A stretch of DNA of 64,000 nt from Massilia sp. KIM (GCF_002007115.1 NZ_MVAD01000001.1:2604001-2668000); one strand, 5' to 3'. Shown: positions 29,519-42,038, numbered from the stretch's first letter. Program-made: numbers and translations. The notes: generated by a model not told the origin, from the letters alone.

Positions 29519-30478
29519 TCAGCCGAGCCAGACGACGCTCGAGGTGAGCAGCAGCAGGATCATCCATAATATCAGGGCGCGCCACACCAGGCCTACCGTG
29601 CTTTGGAGGGCCCGGATGTTCGGCTCCTCGCCCGGCAGGACATCGGCCTCGCTGTCGCTCAGGTCCACGGTGGCGGCATCGGCCGGCAGCAGCTGGGGCG
29701 CGTTCTCGAGCGGCGAGCCGAGGCGCACGCCCATGGCGCCGCCGCCCGCGGCCAGGATGATGCCCTTGGCTTCGTCGGCCCAGCGGCCGGCGAAATTGCG
29801 CCAGGCATAGATGGCGTCCTCGAAGTTGCCGACCACGGCGAAGGCGATCGCGGTCAGGCGCACCGGAATCCAGTCGATCCAGTAGAAGGCCTTGGCCGCG
29901 AACTGGCCGAAGGCTTCGTTGCGCATGTGGTCCGGCTCGTTCCAGGCACGCGCCAGGTATTCGGACACGCGGTACATCACGGCGCCCGCCGGCCCCAGCG
30001 GCATCAGGAACCAGAAGAACACGCCGAACACGTTGCGGTGGGTGGTGATCAAGGCCTTCTCCACCGCCACCCGTGTAATTTCGCTACTGTCCATGCCCAC
30101 GGTGTCGATCCGGGCCCACTCGGCCAGCAGGGTGCGCGCGGTGGCCTCGTCGCCGTTGTTCAGGGCCAGCTGGATATTGGTGAAGTAATGGCTGTAGTGG
30201 CGGAAACCGAGGGTCAGGTAGACGATCAGGACGTTCCAGGCGAAGGCCAGGAACACCAGGTTGTAGCGCATGCAGGCCCAGTACACCAGCCAGGTCGGCA
30301 GCATCAGGGCCGCCATCATCAGGAACCAGCCCATGCGGCCATTGCGCTGCTCGCCCGCGTTGAACCAGCTCTCGATGCGCATGGCGAAGGCCTTGACGCC
30401 AGCGTAGACCTGGTTGTCGGCGCGCAGCGGTTTCAGCTGCTCGATCAGCAGCGCGCACAGGATGGAGAAAAATGTCAT
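29519..30478 (-). CDS. CobD/CbiB-like membrane protein
   Basis: A 319-residue integral membrane protein of the CobD/CbiB-like group found in betaproteobacteria near non-cobalamin genes. It begins MTFFSILCALLIEQLKPLRA and has about four or five hydrophobic segments (WFLMMAALMLPTWLVYWA, LVFLAFAWNVLIVYLTL, FGVFFWFLMPLGPAGAVMY, ALILWMILLLLTSSVVWL at the C-terminus). True CobD attaches aminopropanol to adenosylcobyric acid; without other cob genes here the assignment to cobalamin synthesis is weak, and an AmpE-like role is possible. Confidence 0.75.
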   Translation of the reverse strand: MTFFSILCALLIEQLKPLRADNQVYAGVKAFAMRIESWFNAGEQRNGRMGWFLMMAALMLPTWLVYWACMRYNLVFLAFAWNVLIVYLTLGFRHYSHYFTNIQLALNNGDEATARTLLAEWARIDTVGMDSSEITRVAVEKALITTHRNVFGVFFWFLMPLGPAGAVMYRVSEYLARAWNEPDHMRNEAFGQFAAKAFYWIDWIPVRLTAIAFAVVGNFEDAIYAWRNFAGRWADEAKGIILAAGGGAMGVRLGSPLENAPQLLPADAATVDLSDSEADVLPGEEPNIRALQSTVGLVWRALILWMILLLLTSSVVWLG

Positions 30479-30570
30479 TCAGGAAACCCTTTTTTGTTAT
30501 TGCATTACAACTGCCCGCTACATTAACGGAGAAGGCGGCTGGAATCAAATCCGGGGTTCCGCGCGCCGGC

Positions 30571-31260
30571 TCAGGCGCGCAGGTAATGGAACAGGTTGCG
30601 CAGCATGGCGGCGGTCGCGCCCCAGATGAAATACTGCTCGTAGGGCATGGCGTAGAAGCTGCGGCGCACGCCTTCCGGCAGGTCGAGGGTGCGGCGCTGG
30701 TGGTGCATGCCGTCCATCAGCCAGGCCAGCGGTACCTCGAACACCTCGGCCACCTCGCCGGGGTCGGCCTGCAGGTCCACCGGCGGCTCGACCAGGGCCA
30801 CCACTGGGGTCACGCGGAAGGCGCTGATGGTGAGGTGCTCGGGCAGCACGCCGATGATCTCGACGTGGCGGCGGTGCAGTCCGATCTCTTCCTCGGCCTC
30901 GCGCAGCGCGGTCTCGATCAGGGAGGAGTCGCCCTCCTCCGCCCCGCCGCCCGGGAAGCTGATCTGGCCGGCGTGGCTGGACAGGTGCTCGGTGCGGCGC
31001 GTCAGCAGCACGGTCACGCCCTCGGGGCGCATCACCAGCGGCACCAGCACGGCGGCGCGGCGCAGGCTCTGGCCGCGCAGGGACAGCGATTCTTCGGAGA
31101 CTTCCGGGTCCCAGGGCAAAGTTTGCGCGAAACGGGCGCGCAAGGCCTCGGGCGTCAGGCGCGCGGCCGGGACCGCGGCCTCACCGGCATGGCCGGCCAC
31201 GGGCATCTGGGTGGGGTCGAATACGAGCTTGACCAATTGGGCTTCCTTTATGTCCAGCAT
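30571..31260 (-). CDS. NUDIX CoA pyrophosphatase (NudL-like)
   Basis: A 229-residue protein with the Nudix box GGGAEEGDSSLIETALRE followed by AEEEIGL, and the upstream LLTRRTEHLSSHAGQISFPG that is the CoA-pyrophosphatase signature (UPF0035). It splits CoA into 3',5'-ADP and phosphopantetheine. ATG 31260 is possible, but a TTG at 31236 preceded by AAGGAAG is an equally good start. It stands alone between the CobD-like gene and the rplS terminator. Confidence 0.85.
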   Translation of the reverse strand: MLDIKEAQLVKLVFDPTQMPVAGHAGEAAVPAARLTPEALRARFAQTLPWDPEVSEESLSLRGQSLRRAAVLVPLVMRPEGVTVLLTRRTEHLSSHAGQISFPGGGAEEGDSSLIETALREAEEEIGLHRRHVEIIGVLPEHLTISAFRVTPVVALVEPPVDLQADPGEVAEVFEVPLAWLMDGMHHQRRTLDLPEGVRRSFYAMPYEQYFIWGATAAMLRNLFHYLRA

Positions 31261-31314
31261 CCGTCGCGGGGACGGCGGCGTCCGTTATCGATTTCACATC
31301 GGAGGCCGAAAAAG

Positions 31315-31342
31315 AAAAAGGCATCCTCGCGGATGCCTTTTT
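31315..31342 (-). terminator. Intrinsic terminator of the rpsP-rplS operon
   Basis: AAAAAGGCATCC-TCGC-GGATGCCTTTTT is a perfect 12-bp stem with a 4-base loop and T-tracts on both strands, 17 bases after the rplS stop. Confidence 0.9.
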
Positions 31343-31358
31343 CAGAACACAGTCGCTA

Positions 31359-31742
31359 TTACTCGGCGGCAGTGGTTGCGGCGCGGCGGTTCGGCAGCTT
31401 TTCTTTGATACGTGCCGATTTGCCCGAACGCTCACGCAGGTAGTACAGCTTCGCACGACGCACGTCACCGCGGCGCTTCACTTCGATCGAAGCGATCAGC
31501 GGCGAGTACAGCTGGAACGTACGCTCCACGCCTTCGCCCGACGAGATCTTGCGAACGATGAAGTTCGAGTTCAGGCCACGGTTACGACGCGAGATGACCA
31601 CGCCTTCGTAAGCCTGGGCGCGCTTGCGGTTGCCTTCGACGACGTTGACGCTGACGACAACGGTGTCGCCCGGTGCGAAATCAGGGATATTGCGGCCGAG
31701 GCGCGCAATTTCTTCTTGCTCGAGTTGCTGGATCAGATCCAT
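31359..31742 (-). CDS. rplS: 50S ribosomal protein L19
   Basis: A 127-residue protein with the full L19 pattern: [60 protein letters not shown] and [19 protein letters not shown], with a short Ala-rich tail. L19 sits at the interface of the 30S and 50S subunits. It is the last gene of the rpsP-rimM-trmD-rplS operon and is followed by a strong terminator. Confidence 0.97.
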   Translation of the reverse strand: MDLIQQLEQEEIARLGRNIPDFAPGDTVVVSVNVVEGNRKRAQAYEGVVISRRNRGLNSNFIVRKISSGEGVERTFQLYSPLIASIEVKRRGDVRRAKLYYLRERSGKSARIKEKLPNRRAATTAAE

Positions 31743-31851
31743 GTTTTACACTCCAAAAACCATCGTGCTGGCGCTGTACGATTGCCCAGTAGAGGATGGG
31801 GTTGAACATACGGGCAACATGCCCGTCGTTACATGCACACAAGGTACATTC

Positions 31852-32613
31852 TTACTCGGCGGCCTGGTCCAGGCTCGCCAGAAACTGCTCGTCGGCCTTG
31901 GTCAGCCGGCCGGCGCCGCGCGCCTGCTCGATCAACTCGGGCCGTTTCCTCGCGGTCGCCTCCAGCATGCGCTGGCGGCGCCACTTCATGATCTCGGCGT
32001 GGTTGCCGCCCATCAGCACGGGCGGCACCGGCGCGCCTTCGTAGACTTCCGGCCGGGTGTAGTGCGGCGAATCCAGCAGGCCGTTGACGAAGCTGTCCTC
32101 GACCGCCGAGGCATCGTCGCCCAGCACGCCCGGCAATTGCCGCACCACGGCATCCATCAGAGCCATGGCCGGCAGTTCCCCGCCCGACAGCACGAAGTCG
32201 CCGAGAGAAATTTCCTCGTCAACGCAGCGGTCCAGCAGGCGCTGGTCCACCGCTTCGTAGCGGCCGCACAGGATCACCAGACCGGGCTCGTCCTTCAGCG
32301 CCATCACGCGTTCATGGCTCAAGGGCTTGCCTTGCGGCGACATGAACACCACGCGCGGCGCCGGCAGGCCCAGGTCGAGCTGCCTTTGCTTGGCCGCATT
32401 GATCGCGGCTTCGAGCGGCTTGGCCAGCATCACCATTCCGGGGCCGCCGCCATAGGGGCGGTCATCCACGGTGCGGTGGCGGTCCTGCGTGAAATCGCGC
32501 GGATTCCAGATCGTCAGGGCCCAGCGCTGCTGCTCGATGGCGCGGCGGGTCACCCCCGACTGCGTCAATGCGGCGAACATCTCTGGGAACAAGCTCACGA
32601 CGTCAAACTGCAT
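31852..32613 (-). CDS. trmD: tRNA (guanine-N1-)-methyltransferase
   Basis: A 253-residue SPOUT methyltransferase. [20 protein letters not shown] begins the protein; [18 protein letters not shown], the cofactor knot [11 protein letters not shown] and [17 protein letters not shown], and ESFVNG-like [19 protein letters not shown] are family hallmarks. It methylates G37 of tRNAs reading CNN and related codons, preventing +1 frameshifts. The start is set at the canonical ATG 32613. Confidence 0.97.
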   Translation of the reverse strand: MQFDVVSLFPEMFAALTQSGVTRRAIEQQRWALTIWNPRDFTQDRHRTVDDRPYGGGPGMVMLAKPLEAAINAAKQRQLDLGLPAPRVVFMSPQGKPLSHERVMALKDEPGLVILCGRYEAVDQRLLDRCVDEEISLGDFVLSGGELPAMALMDAVVRQLPGVLGDDASAVEDSFVNGLLDSPHYTRPEVYEGAPVPPVLMGGNHAEIMKWRRQRMLEATARKRPELIEQARGAGRLTKADEQFLASLDQAAE

Positions 32614-32639
32614 CGGGATCTCGCTCCGGTTGGAAGGGG

Positions 32640-33194
32640 TTAATAATCCAGACCCCAATCCAGGGTAATCAGCTTGCCCTCGAGGTCGACGGTCATGACG
32701 TACTGGTCCACGAAAGGCACGAGGCGTTCGGTTGGCTTGTCTTGCGTCTTGCCGGCGTCGGCCGGCGTGATGCGCAGGATCGATTGCGCGCCGTTATGCA
32801 TCATATCGCTCACCTTGCCCAGGGCTTCGCCCTGCAGGTTCACGACATCCATGCCGATCAGGTCGGTCCAGTAATACTCGTCCTCGTCGAGCGCGGGGAA
32901 GTCCTTGCGCGACACCTGCACCGTGGCGCCCTTGAGCGCCTCGGCTTCGTCGCGGTCGCGCAGGCCGACCAGGGTGGCGACCACGTCGCCACTGTGATAC
33001 TTCGCGTTGCGCACGGCGACCGCGCGCAGGCCCGGTTTATCGAGCCACCAGGTCTTGACGTTCAACAGCGCATCGGCGTCGTCGGAATGCGGGGTGATGC
33101 GAATGCCACCCGCGAGTCCGTACGCGCCGGACACATAGCCAACCTGGATCAGGTCGTCAGGGATGTCCATCCCGGATGCTGCCGAATCGGTCAA
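32640..33194 (-). CDS. rimM: 16S rRNA processing protein
   Basis: A 184-residue protein with the RimM N-domain ([20 protein letters not shown]) and the PRC-barrel C-domain ([40 protein letters not shown]). RimM binds S19 and helps 30S head maturation. It lies between rpsP and trmD with short gaps. Confidence 0.96.
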   Translation of the reverse strand: MTDSAASGMDIPDDLIQVGYVSGAYGLAGGIRITPHSDDADALLNVKTWWLDKPGLRAVAVRNAKYHSGDVVATLVGLRDRDEAEALKGATVQVSRKDFPALDEDEYYWTDLIGMDVVNLQGEALGKVSDMMHNGAQSILRITPADAGKTQDKPTERLVPFVDQYVMTVDLEGKLITLDWGLDY

Positions 33195-33215
33195 ACCTCT
33201 ACAACCCTGCTTGAA

Positions 33216-33464
33216 TTAAGCAGCTGCTTTCTGGGTAGCGACCAGGCGAGCGACTGCCGGCGACAGTTGTGCGCCAACGCCTTGCCAGTGAGCCAGACGG
33301 TCAGCAGCGACGCGCAGGCCGACTTCGGCGCCCGAAGCCATCGGGTTGTAGAAACCGATGCGCTCGATGAAACGACCATCGCGACGGTTGCGCGAGTCGG
33401 TTGCAACGATGTTGTAGAACGGGCGCTTTTTAGCGCCACCACGAGCCAAACGAATAACGACCAT
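33216..33464 (-). CDS. rpsP: 30S ribosomal protein S16
   Basis: An 82-residue S16: [40 protein letters not shown]. It is the first gene of the operon. The region upstream (33465-33693) should contain the operon promoter. The ATG at 33464 gives the standard family N-terminus. Confidence 0.97.
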   Translation of the reverse strand: MVVIRLARGGAKKRPFYNIVATDSRNRRDGRFIERIGFYNPMASGAEVGLRVAADRLAHWQGVGAQLSPAVARLVATQKAAA

Positions 33465-33693
33465 AATAATTCCGAAAAAGTGAGCTGGACGGAGAAAGTC
33501 GACGATTATAGCGCGCGACGGCTTCCCCCAGCAAGTGTTAACAACAACCCGGCGCGCAGTCCCGGCCGAATCAAACATTATCGCCGATTTTTCGCCCTGC
33601 CGCCACCGGCGGGGTTGTTTCCCGGTAAAAACGTGCCATTCCCGCCAATTTGGACCATACTCTTGGCTTCCTGAACATTTGGCAACTTTTCCC

Positions 33694-34107
33694 ATGGCTG
33701 TCGCGCACAAGAACAAGACCCTGACCGTATTGCTGGCCCTGGTGGCGGGCGGCTTCGGCCTGCACCGCTTCTACCTGAAGGGAGGGACCGACCGGCTGGG
33801 CTTGCTGCACCTGTGTGCCCTGCCCCTGACCGGGCTGCTGTACGGGGCGGTGAAGCCCCACCCCTTCTATGTCCTGATGCCCTTGCTGGTGTCGTATATC
33901 GCCGCCTACATCGAAGCCCTGGTGCTGGGTCTGACGCCGGACGAGAAATGGGATGGGGCGCACAACCAGGGCAGCGGGCGCGCTTCGCGCTCGAACTGGG
34001 TGCTGCCCCTGCTGCTGGTGCTGGCGGCGGCGATGGGGGCAATACTGCTGATCGGGACCATCGCGCGCCTGTTCGACCTGCTGTACACGGGCGGGGCCTA
34101 CGGCTGA
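33694..34107 (+). CDS. TM2-domain membrane protein
   Basis: A 137-residue membrane protein. The N-terminal [20 protein letters not shown] followed by FYLK is the TM2 (NINE) motif; further hydrophobic helices are [37 protein letters not shown] and [20 protein letters not shown]. Function unknown. ATG 33694 begins the TM2 motif. Confidence 0.8.
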   Translation: MAVAHKNKTLTVLLALVAGGFGLHRFYLKGGTDRLGLLHLCALPLTGLLYGAVKPHPFYVLMPLLVSYIAAYIEALVLGLTPDEKWDGAHNQGSGRASRSNWVLPLLLVLAAAMGAILLIGTIARLFDLLYTGGAYG

Positions 34108-34167
34108 ACCCGAACGGGGCCCCGCCCCTGCGTGAGGCCGGCGCCGGACCGGACGCCGGCCGGACCG

Positions 34168-34617
34168 CTAGTAATGCGCCTCGTCGTACTCCTTGTCGTG
34201 ACCCTTGTCGTGGTCCTTGTCGTGGTCCCTGTCGTGACCCTTGTCATGGTCCTTGCCGTGGTCGTCGCCGTGGTGCTTGCCCAGCTTCTTGGCGGCCTCG
34301 ACCAGGTCATCCTGCAATTGATCGAGCTTGCGCGCCGCGACGCCAAGACGCTCCAGGGCTTCCTTGACGAAGGCTTTGTACTCGTACAATTCCTTCTTGT
34401 ACTTCCAGGCGGCCTTCTTCCACTCCTCGCGCTCCTTCCTGTAATCGTCGCGCTCCTTGCGGTACTCGTCCCGCTCCTTCTTGTACTCGGCGCGCTCCTT
34501 CTTGCACTTGCAGTAGTCGCGCTCCTTGTCGTCGTCGTGACCGTGGTCGCCATGGTCGTGGTCGTGGCCGCAGTCGTGATGATCGTGGCCATTGTCGTCG
34601 TAGTTCTCGATACCCAT
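34168..34617 (-). CDS. His/Asp-rich coiled-coil protein, possible metal binder
   Basis: A 149-residue low-complexity protein with three zones. Residues 11-30 are a His/Asp/Gly cluster (GHDHHDCGHDHDHGDHGHDD). Residues 36-112 are a highly charged helix with a seven-residue beat (YKKERDE, YRKERDD, YRKEREE) that should form a coiled coil. Residues 115-149 are a second His/Asp/Lys cluster built on GHDxDHDK units. CKC (36-38) lies at the first junction. No signal peptide, so cytosolic. Two metal-rich ends on a rod suggest Ni, Zn or Cu binding or a desiccation/stress role. ATG 34617 has a GAGGAG site. Confidence 0.65.
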   Translation of the reverse strand: MGIENYDDNGHDHHDCGHDHDHGDHGHDDDKERDYCKCKKERAEYKKERDEYRKERDDYRKEREEWKKAAWKYKKELYEYKAFVKEALERLGVAARKLDQLQDDLVEAAKKLGKHHGDDHGKDHDKGHDRDHDKDHDKGHDKEYDEAHY

Positions 34618-34787
34618 GATGTTCTCCTCGTCGAGCCGCTGGAATTGGAGGCCGCGCGGCTCATGCACGGCTTACGAACAAGTTAGTTCCATCTGGATGA
34701 GCGAGCTTTGCGACAAACTAAATATCGCAGCACATGGTTTTATGCAAATTTCCTTCCAAAAAATCGTGTAAACGAGAAATATCGTGC

Positions 34788-34829
34788 AAAAAAAAAATCC
34801 CCGGCGCCGGCGAATGCCGGGGCCGGGGA
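34788..34829 (-). terminator. Intrinsic terminator of the acyl-CoA dehydrogenase gene
   Basis: On the minus strand TCCCCGGCCCCGGC...GCCGGCGCCGGGGA forms a long GC-rich stem and is followed by a run of ten T residues, 20 bases after the stop codon. Confidence 0.88.
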
Positions 34830-34849
34830 CGCCGTGCGGGTTCAGCCGT

Positions 34850-36637
34850 TTAGAATTGATCCACCTCCAGCGCCAGCACACCCGGCGCGCCTTCGACGAT
34901 CGCGTCGCGCAGGCTGCCGGCCTGGCTCAGCACATGGTCGCCAAAGAAACGGGCGGTCGCGATCTTGGCCTTGAAGAAGGCGGCGTCGCCCTCCCCGGCC
35001 TGCAGCTTCTGCTGGGCCACCAGCGCGGCGCGGCCCAGTTGCCAGCCGCCCAGCACGATGCCGGCCAGCTTCAGGTAGAGCACGCTGCCCGCGAACACCG
35101 CGCGCACGTCCGACTTGGCGTTGGCGACCACATAGTCCACCACCTGGTCCAGCGCATCCGCGCCAGCGCTCAAGCGGCGACCGATCGCCGCCAGGTCGCC
35201 CTGCACCTCGGCCAGCTGGGCCGCCGTCGCGCGCACCTGGGCGCTCAAGCCCTTGGCCACGGCGCCGCCGTCGCGCACGGTCTTGCGGCCCACCAGGTCG
35301 TTGGCCTGGATCGCCGTCGTGCCTTCGTAGATGGTCAGGATCTTGGCGTCGCGGTAGTGCTGGGCCGCGCCGGTCTCCTCGATGAAGCCCATGCCGCCGT
35401 GCACCTGCACGCCGTCGCGCGCCACGTTCTCGCTCATCTCGGTCGACCAGCCCTTGATCACCGGGACCAGGTATTCATACACGGCCAGGTTGGCCTTGCG
35501 GGTCGCTTCGTCGGGATGATGGTGGGCCAGGTCCGACAGGCCCGCGCCCACATAGGCCAGCGCGCGCGCGGCCTCGGTCTGGGCGCGCATCGACATCAGC
35601 ATGCGGCGCACGTCCGGGTGGTTGATGATGGCCACCGGACCGGGCGAGCCGGCCACTTCGCGCGACTGGATGCGGTCCTTGGCGAAGGCCACGGCCTGCT
35701 GGTAGGCGCGCTCGGCCAGGCCGACGCCCTGCATGCCGACGCCGAAGCGGGCCGCGTTCATCATGATGAACATATATTCCAGGCCGCGGTTCTCCTCGCC
35801 CACCAGGGTGCCGATGGCGCCGCCGTGGTCGCCGAACTGCAGCACCGCGGTGGGGCTGGCCTTGATGCCCAGCTTGTGTTCGATCGAGACGCAGTGCACG
35901 TCGTTGCGCTCGCCCAGCGAGCCGTCTTCCTTGACCAGGAACTTGGGCACGATGAACAGCGAGATGCCCTTCACGCCGGCGGGCGCATCCGGGGTGCGCG
36001 CCAGCACCAGGTGGATGATGTTCTCCGCCATGTCGTGCTCACCGTAGGTGATGAAGATCTTGGTGCCGAAGATCTTGAAAGTGCCGTCGCCCTGGGGCTC
36101 GGCGCGGGTGCGCACGGCAGCCAGGTCGGAGCCGGCCTGGGGTTCGGTCAGGTTCATGGTGCCGGTCCACTTGCCGCTGATGAGGGGCTCGAGGAACAGC
36201 GCCTTCTGGGCGCTTGACCCGGCGGTGAGCAGGGCCTCGATGGCGCCGTCGGTCAGGAGCGGCGCCAGCGCGAAGGACAGGTTGGCGCCGTGCAGCATCT
36301 CCATGCACGGAGTGGCCACCAGCTTGGGCAGGCCCTGGCCGCCGAATTCGGCCGGGTGCTGCACGCCCTGCCAGCCGGCGTCGGCGAAGGCGCGGAAGGC
36401 CTCGCGGAAGCCCTTCGAGGTGGTGACGCTGCCGTCCTTCCAGAAGCTGGGCTCCTTGTCGCCGGCATGGTTCAGCGGGGCCACGACTTCGCCGCAGAAC
36501 TTGGCGCTTTCCTCGAGCACGGCGCTCACGGTGTCGGGGGTCGCGTCCTCGCAGCCGGGCAGCTGGTTGATCTCGGCCAGGTTGGCCAGTTCGTTGAGCA
36601 CGAACTCCATGTCTTTCAGCGGGGCTTGATAGCTCAC
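34850..36637 (-). CDS. Acyl-CoA dehydrogenase (long, about 600-residue family)
   Basis: A 595-residue flavoprotein. Order: N-terminal helical domain (MEFVLNELANLAEINQLPGC), middle domain with MNLTEPQAGSDLAAVRTRAE, C-terminal domain with MQGVGLAERAYQQAVAFAKD, then the extra C-terminal acyl-CoA-dehydrogenase-like domain typical of this longer family. QVHGGMGFIEE carries the catalytic-loop region. It oxidises an acyl-CoA thioester and passes electrons to ETF, encoded just upstream by etfAB. The start is GTG 36637 with AGGAGA; a longer frame upstream has no ribosome site. Confidence 0.92.
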   Translation of the reverse strand: MSYQAPLKDMEFVLNELANLAEINQLPGCEDATPDTVSAVLEESAKFCGEVVAPLNHAGDKEPSFWKDGSVTTSKGFREAFRAFADAGWQGVQHPAEFGGQGLPKLVATPCMEMLHGANLSFALAPLLTDGAIEALLTAGSSAQKALFLEPLISGKWTGTMNLTEPQAGSDLAAVRTRAEPQGDGTFKIFGTKIFITYGEHDMAENIIHLVLARTPDAPAGVKGISLFIVPKFLVKEDGSLGERNDVHCVSIEHKLGIKASPTAVLQFGDHGGAIGTLVGEENRGLEYMFIMMNAARFGVGMQGVGLAERAYQQAVAFAKDRIQSREVAGSPGPVAIINHPDVRRMLMSMRAQTEAARALAYVGAGLSDLAHHHPDEATRKANLAVYEYLVPVIKGWSTEMSENVARDGVQVHGGMGFIEETGAAQHYRDAKILTIYEGTTAIQANDLVGRKTVRDGGAVAKGLSAQVRATAAQLAEVQGDLAAIGRRLSAGADALDQVVDYVVANAKSDVRAVFAGSVLYLKLAGIVLGGWQLGRAALVAQQKLQAGEGDAAFFKAKIATARFFGDHVLSQAGSLRDAIVEGAPGVLALEVDQF

Positions 36638-36726
36638 CTTGGTCTCCTGATGTAAAGCTTGAATGTATAAAGCACTGCTTGCCCGACGGCGCGCGGCGAT
36701 ACCGCTAACGTCCGCCATAAGCGAGA

Positions 36727-36833
36727 ACGCCGTTCCGGCGCAGGCCGGAACCCAGGTGTGCGGGCGCCGCCAGCGGCGTCAGGCGCTATCGGACCGCATC
36801 CAACTTGGGTTCCGGCCTGCGCCGGAACGACGT
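36727..36833. repeat. Paired palindromic repeat, locus 4
   Basis: Inverted copies at 36727-36757 and 36802-36833 (CGTTCCGGCGCAGGCCGGAA core) between etfA and the acyl-CoA dehydrogenase gene. A separate hairpin, GCGGGAGG (36849-36856) and CCTCCCGC (36871-36878), lies right after the etfA stop. Confidence 0.75.
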
Positions 36834-36886
36834 GCTTGTGCTGCTGGTGCGGGAGGCATTGCATTTCGCCCCTCCCGCTCCGGGTA

Positions 36887-37816
36887 TCAGCCCAGTTCCT
36901 TGACCAGTGCCGGGACGACTTCGAACAGGTCGCCCACCAGGCCGTAGTCGGCCACCGAGAAGATCGGGGCTTCCGGGTCTTTGTTGATGGCGACGATGGT
37001 CTTGGAGTCCTTCATGCCGGCCAGGTGCTGGATCGCGCCCGAGATGCCGACCGCGATGTACAGGGTCGGGGCGACGATCTTGCCGGTCTGGCCGACCTGC
37101 CAGTCGTTCGGCACGAAGCCCGCGTCCACCGCGGCGCGCGAAGCGCCCATGGCGGCGCCCAGCTTGTCGGCCAGCGGCTCGAGGATCTTGAAGTTCTCGG
37201 CCGAGCCGATGCCGCGGCCGCCCGAGACGATGATCTTGGCGGCGGTCAGTTCCGGACGGTCCGACTTGGCCAGTTCGCGGCCCACGAAGGAGGACTTGCC
37301 CGAATCGGCCACCGGCGCCAGCTGCTCGACGGCTGCCGAGCCGCCCGTGGCGGCCGAGTCGAAGGCGGTGCCGCGCACGGTGATGACCTTAATCTTGTCG
37401 CTCGACTGCACGGTGGCGATGGCATTGCCGGCGTAGATCGGGCGCTCGAAGGTGTCGGGCGCGTCGACCTTGGTGATTTCCGAGATCTGGGCCACGTCCA
37501 GCTTGGCGGCCACGCGCGGCAGGATGTTCTTGCCGAAGGCGGTGGCCGGAGCCAGGATGTGCGAGTAGTTGCCGGCGATGGCCAGGGCCTGCTCGGCGAC
37601 GTTCTCGGCCAGGCCGTCGGCGAAGTGCGGCGCGTCGGCGACCAGCACCTTGGCGACGCCCGCGATCTGGGCGGCGGCTTCGGCGGCGGCGCCGCAGTTC
37701 GAGCCGGCGACCAGGATGTGGACTTCGCCGCCGCACTGGGCGGCCGCGGTCACGGTGTGGTGGGTGGCGCCCTTCAGGGAGCCGTTGTCGTGTTCAGCAA
37801 TAACGAGTGCGACCAT
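36887..37816 (-). CDS. etfA: Electron transfer flavoprotein alpha subunit
   Basis: A 309-residue ETF alpha chain: [20 protein letters not shown] at the N-terminus and the FAD domain with [40 protein letters not shown] and [20 protein letters not shown], ending [10 protein letters not shown]. With EtfB it carries electrons from acyl-CoA dehydrogenases to ETF-quinone oxidoreductase. It follows etfB by 36 bases. Confidence 0.96.
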   Translation of the reverse strand: MVALVIAEHDNGSLKGATHHTVTAAAQCGGEVHILVAGSNCGAAAEAAAQIAGVAKVLVADAPHFADGLAENVAEQALAIAGNYSHILAPATAFGKNILPRVAAKLDVAQISEITKVDAPDTFERPIYAGNAIATVQSSDKIKVITVRGTAFDSAATGGSAAVEQLAPVADSGKSSFVGRELAKSDRPELTAAKIIVSGGRGIGSAENFKILEPLADKLGAAMGASRAAVDAGFVPNDWQVGQTGKIVAPTLYIAVGISGAIQHLAGMKDSKTIVAINKDPEAPIFSVADYGLVGDLFEVVPALVKELG

Positions 37817-37852
37817 GATGATTCCTATGTGTGAGTTCGGCGCGGGCCGCGA

Positions 37853-38602
37853 TCAGATGACTTTGGCTTCGGTACGCAGCTTTTGCACCAGCGTCGCCAC
37901 GTCCGGCACCTTGACGCCGGCCGAGCGCTTGGCCGGCTCGGTCACTTTCAGGGTCTTCAGGCGCGGGCTCACGTCGACGCCCAGGTCTTCCGGCTTGATG
38001 GTCTCGAGCGGTTTCTTCTTCGCCTTCATGATGTTCGGCAGGGTCACGTAGCGCGGCTCGTTCAGGCGCAGGTCGGTGGTGACGATGGCCGGCAGGCTCA
38101 GGGCCACGGTTTCCAGGCCGCCGTCCACTTCGCGGGTCACGGTGACCTTGCCGTCTTCCAGCACCACCTTCGAGGCGAAGGTCGCCTGCGGCCAGCCCAG
38201 CAGGGCAGCCAGCATCTGGCCGGTCTGGTTGGAGTCGTCGTCGATCGCCTGCTTGCCCAGGATGATCAGCTGCGGCTGTTCCTTGTCCGCCAGCGCCTTC
38301 ATGATCTTGGCCACGGCCAGCGGCTCGGTCTCGACATTGGTCTCGACCAGGATGCCGCGGTCGGCGCCGATGGCCATGCCGGTACGCAGGGTTTCCTGGC
38401 ACTGGGCCACGCCGACCGACACCGCCACCACCTCGGTGACCTTGCCGGCTTCCTTCAGGCGCGTGGCTTCTTCCATCGCGATCTCGTCGAACGGGTTCAT
38501 CGACATTTTGACGTTGGCGATATCCACGCCGCTGCCGTCGGATTTGACGCGGACCTTGACGTTGTAGTCGACCACGCGTTTGACGGGTACCAGGACTTTC
38601 AT
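37853..38602 (-). CDS. etfB: Electron transfer flavoprotein beta subunit
   Basis: A 249-residue ETF beta chain: [60 protein letters not shown] and the recognition loop around [20 protein letters not shown]. It binds AMP and forms the ETF heterodimer. First gene of the etfB-etfA operon, and probably of the transcript reaching the acyl-CoA dehydrogenase. Confidence 0.97.
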   Translation of the reverse strand: MKVLVPVKRVVDYNVKVRVKSDGSGVDIANVKMSMNPFDEIAMEEATRLKEAGKVTEVVAVSVGVAQCQETLRTGMAIGADRGILVETNVETEPLAVAKIMKALADKEQPQLIILGKQAIDDDSNQTGQMLAALLGWPQATFASKVVLEDGKVTVTREVDGGLETVALSLPAIVTTDLRLNEPRYVTLPNIMKAKKKPLETIKPEDLGVDVSPRLKTLKVTEPAKRSAGVKVPDVATLVQKLRTEAKVI

Positions 38603-38650
38603 AGGGTGCCTTTAGAAAATGGGAATGGGTGACAGACTAAAATGGCCTAG

Positions 38651-38698
38651 ATTATAAGAGAAATTCAGGCTACGGTCGAAATTAAAGCACGATCGTGC
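38651..38698 (-). promoter_or_regulatory. etfBA promoter with a 12-bp palindromic operator candidate
   Basis: On the minus strand, TATAAT (38656-38651) and TCGACC (38679-38674) are 17 bases apart and lie about 50-75 bases before etfB. Eight bases upstream of the -35 box is the perfect palindrome GCACGATCGTGC (38687-38698). Palindromes of this kind at fatty-acid genes are usual sites for TetR-type regulators; the regulator is not identified. Confidence 0.5.
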
Positions 38699-38815
38699 GT
38701 TTTTTTGTTAGAGGTTTTCGACTAAAACAAGCTGGACATCAAAAAGGGAGATTCGACGGGGCCCCGGGCGGCTGCCCTGCCCCGTCACATGACATTGCGC
38801 GGGAAAGCGCGCAAC

Positions 38816-39067
38816 TTATTTGCGGCGCATCAGAAAGGTGAATTCACCGTTCTCCACGCTGTGGTGCAGCAGCGCGTTGCCGGTCTGTTTGGCGAAGGCC
38901 TGGAAATCGCGCACGGAACCGGTATCGGTCGCGACGATGCGCAGCACCTCGCCGCTTTCCATCTCGGCAAGCGCCTTCTTCGCTTTGAGGATGGGCAGGG
39001 GACAGTTCAGCCCGCGCGCATCCAGGTCTCTCTGGAATTCCATGGTGTCGAAAGTGATGTCGCTCAT
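38816..39067 (-). CDS. TusA-family sulfur carrier
   Basis: An 83-residue SirA/TusA protein with the conserved CPxP motif (Cys22, in LDARGLNCPLPILKAKKALA) and GEVLRIVATDTGSVRDFQAF. The cysteine carries persulfide sulfur for tRNA thiolation or cofactor synthesis. Stand-alone gene. Confidence 0.9.
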   Translation of the reverse strand: MSDITFDTMEFQRDLDARGLNCPLPILKAKKALAEMESGEVLRIVATDTGSVRDFQAFAKQTGNALLHHSVENGEFTFLMRRK

Positions 39068-39428
39068 CGCATACCTGCTCAGTTAAACGTGCGTCTGGTT
39101 CGCATACTACTCCAATTCGCGCAGTATGACGCAGCGCACCAAAATAGTCACACATTGTTGCAAGAGTGCAACCGAATGTGAAATGCCACAGTGCATTTGC
39201 GTCCGCATCCGACACGCTTGTTACTACTTTTGCACAGCGATGGTGCATTTCACCCTGTAAATATGGTGCATTCTGGCCCGCTGCAAGACTCCTGGCAAAG
39301 CCTAAGAATACGTAGGCGGGACGTCAATGGACGCATTGACTACGCATGCGGTGCGGCCCTGCGCCTTCCGCTCTCCCAAAATAAAAACGCCGCCCGGAGG
39401 CGGCGTGTTCATGCGCTGCGCGAGCCGG
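39068..39428. other. Gap between alaS and tusA with the alaS terminator
   Basis: The minus-strand alaS terminator lies at 39377-39406: ACGCCGCC-TCCG-GGCGGCGT followed by TTTTATTTT. The rest (39070-39370) shows three ATGGTGCATT-like or GTGCATTT elements (near 39191, 39240 and 39264) and would contain the tusA promoter; nothing else was recognised. Confidence 0.6.

Positions 39429-42038
<2,610 letters not shown>

Noticed and set aside
29519..30478. Cobalamin biosynthesis locus
   Set aside because: Only the CobD-like membrane protein is present and neither cobalamin genes nor a B12 riboswitch was seen nearby.
39264..39290. Sigma-54 promoter (CTGGCCCGCTGCAAGA)
   Set aside because: The GG and GC elements are only 6 bases apart instead of 10, so it cannot serve as a -24/-12 promoter.
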